Shown here: positions 1 through 6,073 of the stretch, one piece after another
How positions within the stretch are numbered: the stretch's first letter is position 1
How the letters are laid out: each line of letters begins with the position of its first letter
Source of the DNA: an uncultured Oligoflexia bacterium
Lineage (GTDB): Bacteria; Bdellovibrionota; Bacteriovoracia; Bacteriovoracales; Bacteriovoracaceae
Direction: 5' to 3'
Assembly (NCBI GenBank): GCA_950060715.1
Contig: CATLVA010000040.1
Span: forward strand, 1-9,013
Length of the DNA stretch: 9,013 nt
Translations under genes and position numbers: made by a program
Notes under the pieces: model-generated
Databases searched by the model: none
What the model was told of the DNA's origin: nothing
The model's input: only the letters and a program-made list of their open reading frames with translations

Positions 1-436
1 GATTGTAGTCAGAAAGTGTACAAAGCAAACTATATTCTTGGGCCGTTATTTCAATATTTGACTCTATTACCTCGGCCCTTGCAAGGAGCTTCATATTTGC
101 CGGCGGCTTGAGCTTTTGAGAGGCTTGGTATTGCTCAATATATTCTGAAATTTTACGTTTTAACTGCCCTAGTGGTACTTCAATTTTTTGCTGAGTCTTA
201 GCAATTAGCTCCGGCTCAACGACTATTCTATACCTTCCTTCTACAGTACTCAGTGAACATAAGCTCATCAGAGCTTTAAAACCTTCAACACTTGAATGCT
301 TAGCATTGATGATCTCTCCATCTAAAAAAACGATCTCTCCAATAAATTTGTTATTTGATTTTTCTAATAGATTGAGCTTGCCAGTAAAACAAACAAGCGC
401 TTGATCATCAAAATTTTCAAAGATATCGAGTCTCAA
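1..436 (-). CDS. DUF4388 (PATAN-like) domain protein, 3' part beyond the window
   Basis: The minus-strand frame stays open for 145 codons from a TTG start and runs off the left edge, so the C-terminus is missing. The N-terminal ~70 residues look like the DUF4388/PATAN-type domain found in many deltaproteobacterial and Bdellovibrio regulatory proteins. A 'FTGKLNLLEKSNNKFIGEI' segment (residues 17-35) is followed by 'VFLDGEIINAKHSS' (36-49) and 'GFKAL' (52-56), which is that domain's usual layout of a strand, 'DGEI..A' and 'G..AL'. A polar, helical linker follows, then 'ITAQEYSLLCTLSDYN' near the edge, which could begin a winged-helix-like segment. The TTG is chosen because AGGA lies 6 nt upstream, an in-frame stop lies just above, and the next in-frame ATG is about 57 codons later. 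The gene starts 8 nt after the mrp stop, so the two are probably cotranscribed. Its role is unknown; such proteins are often called signalling or gliding-related without proof. Confidence 0.72.
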   Translation of the reverse strand, partial: MRLDIFENFDDQALVCFTGKLNLLEKSNNKFIGEIVFLDGEIINAKHSSVEGFKALMSLCSLSTVEGRYRIVVEPELIAKTQQKIEVPLGQLKRKISEYIEQYQASQKLKPPANMKLLARAEVIESNIEITAQEYSLLCTLSDYN

Positions 437-442
437 ATTTGA

Positions 443-446
443 TCCT
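443..446 (-). promoter_or_regulatory. ribosome binding site for the DUF4388-like gene
   Basis: AGGA on the minus strand lies 6 nt before the TTG start at 436. It shares bases with the mrp TAG stop codon (445-447), so ribosomes ending on mrp could restart directly on this gene. The site decides the TTG start because no ATG or GTG start is available nearby. Confidence 0.6.
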
Positions 447-1593
447 AGTTAAAGAGCTTTCCAAGTAAACTTTTCTTTTTATTATCATCTGGATAAAAAT
501 AGCTGTCCAGTTTGCCACCGATATCTTGATAGGCAGTCCAAACTTTAGTGTCAGCATGCTTTTCACTATTCGTCATATATGGAGTACCAAAATCTGCACC
601 TTTACGAAGGCCAATATCCAGAGGGATTTGCCCTAGGTAACCAACTCCTAGCTCAGTACAAGAAGACATAACTCCTCCTGTTCCATATAAAAAGTGCTCT
701 TTTCCACAACCATCACAGATAAATGAACTCATGTTTTCAACCATGCCGATCACATGAACATCTAGTTTATCAAACATATGAAGGGCTTTTCTTGCATCTA
801 AAAGCGCTATATCTTGAGGAGTAGAGATGATGATCGCTCCACTCAACTCTATATTTTGAACCATTGATAGTTGAACATCTCCCGTTCCAGGAGGAAGATC
901 CAGAAGAAGGTAATCAAGCTCGCCCCACTCAGTCTCAAAAAAGAACTGATTTAAAACTCCACCTAACATTGGACCTCGCCAAACAACTGGCTCATCTTCA
1001 TGAATAAAATTTCCAAAAGAAATAAATTTTACCCCGTGATTTTCAAGAGGCATGATCTTTTGCTCTTCATTAGCTGAAGGTCTATGCTCACGTCTATTAA
1101 AAAGAAGTGGTACAGAAGGCCCGTAAATATCTGCATCAATAATTCCAACTTTCTTCCCTTTAGCAGCTAAAGTTACTGCAAGGTTCGAGGTAAAAGTACT
1201 TTTTCCTACTCCACCTTTTCCAGAAGCAACACAAATAACGTTTTTAACATTTGGAATCTTTCTCTTCTCACCTACAGTTCCGTGCCCAACTTTAAGCTGT
1301 GCCGGATTCTTAGGAGCGACTGCTTCCTTGTTTAAATTAGGAGCTACATCTTGACTGCTATCTGAGCTAGACAGAAGAAAGATATTATCTTCTGAGATCT
1401 TGTCCTTTAGCATGTCAATTATAGATTTTTCTAACGCTTGTTTTTGCTGAGGTGGAATCCCATCCCTCTTATAGCGTATATGTAGGTCTTCACCCTTTTT
1501 TTCTACGCTTATAATTCTTCCCTCTTCACCTAATGTTTTTTGTGAAACAGGATTTAATACCTGAGATACCTTGTCTACAATATCACTATCCAT
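445..1593 (-). CDS. mrp: Mrp/NBP35-type iron-sulfur cluster carrier ATPase
   Basis: This is a cytosolic P-loop ATPase of the Mrp/ApbC/Nbp35 family, which binds and passes on Fe-S clusters to apoproteins. Residues 1-75 form a small FSCA/DUF59-like domain, followed by a polar linker (76-112) and then the ATPase domain. Visible motifs are the deviant Walker A 'GKGGVGKST' (125-133), 'DADIYGPS' (153-160), 'VVWRGPM' (203-209), the switch II 'DLPPGTGD' (232-239) and 'STPQDIALLDARKA' (257-270). The cluster-ligand pair is Cys293-x-x-Cys296, which in family members bridges a 4Fe-4S cluster between two subunits. At 382 residues it is full length (E. coli Mrp is about 370). The N-terminal domain is divergent and lacks a DPE-type motif, as in other Mrp proteins. 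The ATG start has an AAAGG-type site about 7 nt upstream. It is transcribed away from the HAMP gene and probably together with the DUF4388-like gene downstream. Confidence 0.95.
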   Translation of the reverse strand: MDSDIVDKVSQVLNPVSQKTLGEEGRIISVEKKGEDLHIRYKRDGIPPQQKQALEKSIIDMLKDKISEDNIFLLSSSDSSQDVAPNLNKEAVAPKNPAQLKVGHGTVGEKRKIPNVKNVICVASGKGGVGKSTFTSNLAVTLAAKGKKVGIIDADIYGPSVPLLFNRREHRPSANEEQKIMPLENHGVKFISFGNFIHEDEPVVWRGPMLGGVLNQFFFETEWGELDYLLLDLPPGTGDVQLSMVQNIELSGAIIISTPQDIALLDARKALHMFDKLDVHVIGMVENMSSFICDGCGKEHFLYGTGGVMSSCTELGVGYLGQIPLDIGLRKGADFGTPYMTNSEKHADTKVWTAYQDIGGKLDSYFYPDDNKKKSLLGKLFN

Positions 1594-1618
1594 TCTCTGC
1601 CTTTCTTTAAAATTTTTA

Positions 1619-1647
1619 GTTCCCTATTTTATGCGATATTATAGAAT
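1619..1647 (+). promoter_or_regulatory. candidate promoter for the HAMP gene
   Basis: TAGAAT (1642-1647) is a -10-like hexamer about 30 nt upstream of the TTG start of the HAMP gene. The -35 region around 1619-1624 (GTTCCC) matches poorly. The hexamer overlaps the divergent mrp -10 by two bases, so the two promoters could compete for polymerase. Confidence 0.28.
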
Positions 1648-1666
1648 AAAAGCAATGACTTCAAAA
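1638..1666 (-). promoter_or_regulatory. candidate sigma70 promoter for mrp
   Basis: On the minus strand a perfect TATAAT (1638-1643) lies about 45 nt upstream of the mrp ATG. A weak -35, TTTTGA (1661-1666), is spaced 17 bp from it. The predicted start near 1631 would give a leader of roughly 38 nt. The -10 is good but the -35 matches poorly, so this is a suggestion from sequence only. Confidence 0.4.
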
Positions 1667-1670
1667 AGGA
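1666..1670 (+). promoter_or_regulatory. ribosome binding site for the HAMP protein
   Basis: AAGGA lies 6 nt before the TTG at 1677. It decides the start because the next in-frame ATG (residue 43) would remove the whole first membrane helix. Confidence 0.65.
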
Positions 1671-1676
1671 TTAGCG

Positions 1677-2255
1677 TTGGCAAATAATAGAAGAATTTTC
1701 ATTATCAACCCGGAGTTTCAATATAAGTTTTGTCTTATAATCTGTGGGATTGTTTTCCTAGTATCTCTGCTGTACCCAGTCGTAGTTTATGACCTTATCC
1801 ATATGCTCGAAACTAATTACCAGGAAATTCAGGCAAGTCTTCCAGCTGGTAGCCCTCAGATAAATTTTGAAGAGTTATATAAAGGAACAATGTTCATTCT
1901 CTTTTTGATAATTGCTGCTGTGCTCTGTTTGACTTTTGTGGTCAGCATACTTATTTCCCACAAAATCGCAGGTCCGATGTACAAAATGACCATGTTTTTA
2001 AGATCTATTCGCGAGGGTGGTGCTATTCACGAACTTACTTTCAGAGATGGTGACCAATTTGAAGAAGTAGCTGAAGAGCTCAATGAAACACTAGAGTACC
2101 TTACTAATCGCGACGAAGATGAATTAGAATACCTGACTGAAGTGGCCACTTATATTGAAAATATTGCGTTAGTTGTTCCCGAAGACAAAAAGCCAGTTCT
2201 TGAAGAAATTCAGAAAAAAATTGAAGATTTCAAGAGGTTACACCAAACTTACTAA
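1677..2255 (+). CDS. two-helix HAMP-domain membrane protein without output domain
   Basis: This 192-residue inner-membrane protein has no gene symbol I can assign. A short cytosolic N-terminus with 'INPEFQYKF' (10-18) leads into TM1 (about 17-38), a periplasmic loop of about 33 residues (39-71) and TM2 (about 72-94). A HAMP domain follows: 'SHKIAGPMYKM' (94-104) is the first helix with its conserved Gly-Pro, and 'RDGDQFEEVAEELNE' (123-137) is the start of the second. The C-terminal 50 residues are strongly acidic and predicted coiled coil, ending at 'RLHQTY'. No histidine kinase, GGDEF or methyl-accepting domain follows. Similar short HAMP-only proteins occur in deltaproteobacteria and related groups, some labelled chemotaxis-like, with no established function. 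It may pass a membrane signal to a partner through its coiled coil. It is divergent from mrp and 74 nt upstream of the Slt gene on the same strand, so cotranscription with Slt is possible but not shown. The start is TTG. Confidence 0.85.
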   Translation: MANNRRIFIINPEFQYKFCLIICGIVFLVSLLYPVVVYDLIHMLETNYQEIQASLPAGSPQINFEELYKGTMFILFLIIAAVLCLTFVVSILISHKIAGPMYKMTMFLRSIREGGAIHELTFRDGDQFEEVAEELNETLEYLTNRDEDELEYLTEVATYIENIALVVPEDKKPVLEEIQKKIEDFKRLHQTY

Positions 2256-2276
2256 TCATTACCGGTATAGTGAAGC

Positions 2277-2293
2277 CTAGCAATAAATGCTAG
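2277..2293. repeat. short inverted repeat between the HAMP and Slt genes
   Basis: CTAGCA (2277-2282) and TGCTAG (2288-2293) form a perfect 6-bp stem around a 5-nt loop, ATAAA. No T-run follows on either side, so it is a poor intrinsic terminator. It could be a weak operator or a chance palindrome. The rest of the 74-nt spacer (2256-2329) shows no clear promoter. Confidence 0.4.
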
Positions 2294-2318
2294 AATTAAA
2301 GTGTAAATACCAAAAAGC

Positions 2319-2325
2319 AAGGAGG
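2319..2325 (+). promoter_or_regulatory. strong ribosome binding site for the lytic transglycosylase
   Basis: AAGGAGG is a near-perfect Shine-Dalgarno sequence, and its match to the anti-SD continues weakly into CGA. It lies only 4 nt before the TTG at 2330, which is close. The TTG is still preferred because it gives a complete signal peptide and the next in-frame ATG lies about 76 codons downstream. Confidence 0.7.
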
Positions 2326-2329
2326 CGAT

Positions 2330-4360
2330 TTGGTTTTAAGAAGCGTAGCAATTGTATTGATCCTACTCACTCTAGTGCCGGCTGTTGCTGCAACTAATGA
2401 TGCATCCAAAGCAGCAGAGCTAGATTCCTGGATCAAAATACCCACCCTTAATATCTCAAAACAAGACCGTTTAGTTGGAAATAATTTCTTAAGGCTATAT
2501 AGACTTTCAAGAAAAGGAATTCTTAATAAAAAGCTGATTCGAAATTTAAAATCCTCTATGGCGAAAAATAGTACTTTTGCCGATTATCGAATTTGGGTGG
2601 ATGGTGTTGATGAACTGGTAAACCTAAAGTCATTTAAAGGGCTGAAAGATTCTTGCGAAAAATATAGCTCTAAAAACTACAGTTCTCATATCAAAGATAA
2701 ACTCAATAAAAATATAAAAAACATATGCTTTGATAGATATCTTAAAGAGCTAGAAAAAAAGATTAGCTTCACCAAATCTTTCCATAAAAGACAGATAAAA
2801 TACATTAACAGCAATATCTCATCAATTATGAGTCGTGAGCGGTCAGTAATTACATTTTTATCAAATTTAAAATCTGTTCCCGATAAACACGAGCTCTATT
2901 CAAAAGCTATCGTAAATCACTTAATGCTACATAAACTAACTCCAACGACCGCTTTAATTAAAGAGTTAAAAGTTACTCCTACACTTACTAGGTTTATACA
3001 AACACTAGAGTTAGGGGATAGATCTCAAAGGTATCAATTCTTTAAAACGCTTCTAACCTATAAGAACAACCTAGAAGAATCTCTTGATAAAAAGATGGAT
3101 AAGAAGGTAATTGAAGAGAGAAAGATAAAGCTCGTAGATTATTTTCAAAGCACATACGAATTCATGGATCGGGATAGAGCAAGTCTAAATATGATTTCGA
3201 TTGCAAAAGATTTCACAAGAGCTGGCAAATATGAAATCTCTCGTACACTTCTCAATCAAGTATTACTGAAGAAGAATAAAGGGTATGAAGTCCAAACCAA
3301 ATTTGAATTGCTATGGACTTATATCTTAGAGAAAGACTACAAGAAAGCTTATAATTCGATGGTTGCTGAATTTTTAAAAGATACAAAAGCGCTGAGTAAT
3401 AATAGTCAATTAGCTTTCTGGAGTTCATCAGTTCTTGAAAAAGTAGGCAAAAAAGATGAAGCAATGAAACTTCTTGAGCTTGTAATCAAGAAGAATCCAC
3501 TTAGTTATTATGCAATATTGTCTGCTAAAAAGCTTTCAAAGCATTCTGCACTCTTAGCAAACGATATTTACACTAAAACTTTTAATGATCCTTCCAGAGT
3601 TGTGGCCTCTGAAAATAAAATTGATACTGATTGGTTAAAGAGAATTCAAATTTGGGGAGACCTAGGTTCTGGTTATTTTATACGGCAGGAAATTCTTCAT
3701 AAAGAAGGTGCAAAAAACTATGAAGATCACGTGCTAACGGCTGCTAAACTGCTATCTGAAAAAGGTGACTATTTAGAGAGCTTTAAAGTCGTCATCAGTG
3801 GTCTTAACAATAACTCAATCGGTTTTGATAAGAAGGTCTTAGAAATACTCTTTCCGACTCCTTATTTTCATCAAATCAAAAAAGAAATTGATAAAGAGTT
3901 CGACCCTGTTATTGCCCTATCACTTATTAGACAAGAGTCAGGTTTTAATAGAAGAGCAAGATCACGAGTAGGTGCCAGAGGCTTAATGCAGCTAATGCCT
4001 GCAACTGCGAGAAGATTCAAAAGAAGATTGAAAACCTCTCACCTCTACAACCCTAGTACTAATATCAATATTGGAACAAAATATTTTAACAATCTCCTAA
4101 ACCGTTATGACAATAACTTGGTTTATTCATTAGCAGCATATAATGCTGGTGAGCACAGAGTTGATCGTTGGCAGAGTGATTTTCTTTCAAATGACTCTAT
4201 TTTAAAGGATATAGAAAATATACCTTTTAGAGAGACTCGAAAATATGTGAAATTGATTTTTAGAAATATCTTCTTTTATAAAATGCTTTTAAAAGAAGGT
4301 GGAAATGACGAGCACAAATACAATCAAATATTTGATTTACACCTAGGCTTCAATCGCTAA
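2330..4360 (+). CDS. secreted Slt-type lytic transglycosylase
   Basis: This periplasmic enzyme probably cleaves the MurNAc-GlcNAc bond of peptidoglycan to give 1,6-anhydro-muropeptides. Residues 1-20 are a signal peptide: Arg4, a hydrophobic run, then AVA and a likely cut before Ala21. No lipobox Cys is seen. Residues 22-515 form a long Lys-rich, all-helical region. Its last part, with 'AFWSSSVLEKVGKKDEA' (362-378) and 'NPLSYYA' (389-395), matches the superhelical U/L domains of Slt70. The catalytic domain (about 520-655) has 'RQESGFN' (534-540) with catalytic Glu536, 'GARGLMQLMPATA' (548-560), 'AAYNAGEHRV' (602-611) and 'PFRETRKYV' (632-640). At 676 residues it is close to E. coli Slt70 after its signal is removed. 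The N-terminal half is divergent, and the two Cys I see, Cys109 and Cys133, could form a disulfide. The gene ends convergently with ychF. It is called Slt-like rather than slt because orthology is not shown. Confidence 0.92.
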   Translation: MVLRSVAIVLILLTLVPAVAATNDASKAAELDSWIKIPTLNISKQDRLVGNNFLRLYRLSRKGILNKKLIRNLKSSMAKNSTFADYRIWVDGVDELVNLKSFKGLKDSCEKYSSKNYSSHIKDKLNKNIKNICFDRYLKELEKKISFTKSFHKRQIKYINSNISSIMSRERSVITFLSNLKSVPDKHELYSKAIVNHLMLHKLTPTTALIKELKVTPTLTRFIQTLELGDRSQRYQFFKTLLTYKNNLEESLDKKMDKKVIEERKIKLVDYFQSTYEFMDRDRASLNMISIAKDFTRAGKYEISRTLLNQVLLKKNKGYEVQTKFELLWTYILEKDYKKAYNSMVAEFLKDTKALSNNSQLAFWSSSVLEKVGKKDEAMKLLELVIKKNPLSYYAILSAKKLSKHSALLANDIYTKTFNDPSRVVASENKIDTDWLKRIQIWGDLGSGYFIRQEILHKEGAKNYEDHVLTAAKLLSEKGDYLESFKVVISGLNNNSIGFDKKVLEILFPTPYFHQIKKEIDKEFDPVIALSLIRQESGFNRRARSRVGARGLMQLMPATARRFKRRLKTSHLYNPSTNINIGTKYFNNLLNRYDNNLVYSLAAYNAGEHRVDRWQSDFLSNDSILKDIENIPFRETRKYVKLIFRNIFFYKMLLKEGGNDEHKYNQIFDLHLGFNR

Positions 4361-4368
4361 AGCCTAGG
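4342..4368. terminator. stop-codon hairpin, possible bidirectional terminator
   Basis: CCTAGGCTT (4342-4350) pairs perfectly with AAGCCTAGG (4360-4368) around a 9-nt loop. The Slt stop codon TAA (4358-4360) sits at the loop-stem junction, and the ychF stop (4377-4379) lies 8 nt beyond. This position between two convergent genes fits a terminator shared by both strands. Neither side carries a strong T-run (the plus strand continues CGCTATATTTAAA), so it may act with Rho or as an RNA 3'-end stabiliser rather than as a classic intrinsic terminator. Confidence 0.5.
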
Positions 4369-4376
4369 CGCTATAT

Positions 4377-5486
4377 TTAAACGTTAAATCTAAAATGCAT
4401 TATATCGCCATCTTTTGCGACGTATTCTTTACCTTCGATTCTAAACTTTCCAGCTTCTTTAAGTTTAGCTTCTGACTTCAATTCAAAAAGATCATCGCAG
4501 TGATAAACCTCTGCTTTAATAAAACCTTTTTCAAAATCGGTATGAATAATTCCAGCGCACTGAGGAGCTTTCATTCCGTCTTTAAAGGTCCAAGCACGAA
4601 CTTCTTTTTCACCAGCAGTAAAATAGGTTTTCAAGCCCATTAAGCTATATCCGGCTCTAATAAGTTGATCGAGACCAGACTCTTCAAGTCCCATATCCTT
4701 CAAAAACTCTTGCTTTTCCTCAAGAGTATCTAGTTGAGCAATCTCTGATTCCATTTTTCCACAGATCTTAATGACTTCTGAACCATCTTTTTGAGCAAAC
4801 TCACGAACTTGATTAACCATTTCGTTATCTTCTAATGCTCCATCCTCATCAACGTTGCAAACATAGAGAGTTTTCTTCAATGTAATTAAATGAAGATCAC
4901 TAATCGCATCTAGTTCATCATCATCTAGATCAACGCTTCTGGCTGGATTTCCATCTTCAAGTGCTTTTTTTAACTTTTCCAAAACAGGCTGAGAAATTAA
5001 TGCTTTGGTTTTTACAGCTTTATCCTGAGACTTTAAGAGTTTACCAAGGTTATTAAGCCTCTTATCAACTGTCTCTAAATCTGCGAAGGCAAGTTCGATA
5101 TTAATTATTTCAATATCTGATAAAGGATCTACTTTACCGGCTACGTGAACAACATCACTATCTTCAAAGCATCTTACAACATGAGCAATCGCAGCGACTT
5201 CTCTGATATGTCCCAAAAATTTATTTCCAAGGCCTTCACCTTTAGAAGCACCAGCAACAAGCCCTGCGATATCCTTAAATTCCATCACGGCTGGAATAAT
5301 TTTTTGTGGTTTGAATAAATCTTTGATTTTATCCAGTCTGGAATCAGGAACATTCACAATACCAATGTTTGGCTCAATAGTACAAAACGGATAGTTTGCA
5401 GCTTCTGCAGGGGCACTAGTGATCGCCTGAAAAATAGTAGATTTACCAACATTTGGTAGTCCAACAATACCTACGTTTAAAGACAT
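4377..5486 (-). CDS. ychF: YchF/OLA1-family ribosome-associated ATPase
   Basis: YchF is a universally conserved TRAFAC P-loop NTPase that prefers ATP to GTP, binds ribosomes and is linked to translation and stress responses. The G1 loop is 'GLPNVGKST' (9-17), G3 is 'DIAGLVAGASKGEGLGNKF' (72-90), and the G4 position reads 'NVDE' (211-214) in place of the GTP-specific NKxD, as expected for an ATP-preferring member. A helical insert lies around 125-185. The C-terminal TGS domain (about 285-368) includes 'YFTAGEKEVRAWT' and ends 'DGDIMHFRFNV'. The 369 residues match the family's usual length of about 363. The ATG is preceded by AGGAG (5495-5499), which overlaps the pth stop codon. Only 11 nt separate it from pth, and the pth-ychF pair is conserved in many bacteria. 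It is last in the tRNA-Gln/prs/pth unit, and its stop lies next to the hairpin at 4342-4368. Confidence 0.97.
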   Translation of the reverse strand: MSLNVGIVGLPNVGKSTIFQAITSAPAEAANYPFCTIEPNIGIVNVPDSRLDKIKDLFKPQKIIPAVMEFKDIAGLVAGASKGEGLGNKFLGHIREVAAIAHVVRCFEDSDVVHVAGKVDPLSDIEIINIELAFADLETVDKRLNNLGKLLKSQDKAVKTKALISQPVLEKLKKALEDGNPARSVDLDDDELDAISDLHLITLKKTLYVCNVDEDGALEDNEMVNQVREFAQKDGSEVIKICGKMESEIAQLDTLEEKQEFLKDMGLEESGLDQLIRAGYSLMGLKTYFTAGEKEVRAWTFKDGMKAPQCAGIIHTDFEKGFIKAEVYHCDDLFELKSEAKLKEAGKFRIEGKEYVAKDGDIMHFRFNV

Positions 5487-5497
5487 TTCTTATTCTC

Positions 5498-6073
5498 CTA
5501 AACAGCTAAAAGATTTTTTTTATTATATTCTGTTGAAGCTTTTTTAAATCCTTGTTCGAGGAAAAGCTTCAACGCTTCGTTTGTTTTTTCCATTACTATA
5601 GATAACTCTGTGTCTTGCTCTGATGGAAACTTAGAAAGAACCCAACTCGAAACACTACCGTGCTGCGGTCTTCCTACCCCTACTCGTAATCTATAATATT
5701 CGTTAGTTCCTAGATGCTGACTGATAGACTTTAGTCCATTATGACCTGCAAGCCCACCACCCTTTTTAAAATGGATCTGTCCAAAAGGAAGATCTATTTC
5801 ATCTTGAATCACAATTATTTCTTCTGGTTTAATTTTAAAGAATTTGCAAAGTGGCCCAACACTTTCTCCACTCAGATTCATATAAGTATGAGGCTTAAGG
5901 GCATAAATTTTTTCACCCTTAAAGCTGAAATCACTATATATACCTTTGAATTTTTCTTTCCAATTATTACGACTTAGCTCAGGGTGAGTATCAAGAACTA
6001 TCCAAGCAACATTATGCCTAGTGAGTTCGTACTCCGCTCCAGGGTTTCCAAGTCCTACAATTAGTTTAATCAT
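5498..6073 (-). CDS. pth: peptidyl-tRNA hydrolase
   Basis: Pth is the cytosolic esterase that frees tRNA from peptidyl-tRNAs dropped by stalled ribosomes. Family residues are all present: 'GLGNPG' (7-12) with Asn10, catalytic His20 in 'TRHN', 'YMNLSGES' (64-71) with Met65 and Asn66, 'QDEIDLPFG' (90-98) with the catalytic-dyad Asp91, 'GGGLAGHNGLKSI' (105-117) with Asn112, and 'LRVGVGRP' (129-136). At 191 residues it is full length (E. coli 194). Its ATG overlaps the prs TGA stop as ATGA, and no good Shine-Dalgarno site lies upstream, so translation is probably coupled to prs. The ychF start follows 11 nt after its stop. The first residue of the usual HDE motif is Gln90 here, a tolerated change because the Asp is kept. 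Confidence 0.97.
   Translation of the reverse strand: MIKLIVGLGNPGAEYELTRHNVAWIVLDTHPELSRNNWKEKFKGIYSDFSFKGEKIYALKPHTYMNLSGESVGPLCKFFKIKPEEIIVIQDEIDLPFGQIHFKKGGGLAGHNGLKSISQHLGTNEYYRLRVGVGRPQHGSVSSWVLSKFPSEQDTELSIVMEKTNEALKLFLEQGFKKASTEYNKKNLLAV

Noticed and set aside
1594..1676. Riboswitch or structured leader upstream of mrp
   Set aside because: Only 83 AT-rich bases are available and no stable stems or known riboswitch core can be drawn.
3252..3464. 70-codon open frame on the minus strand inside the Slt gene
   Set aside because: It lies wholly antisense to a well-supported gene, has low-complexity content and no ribosome binding site or family motif.
5741..5977. 78-codon plus-strand frame antisense to pth
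   Set aside because: It mirrors conserved pth codons, and its translation has no recognisable domain.
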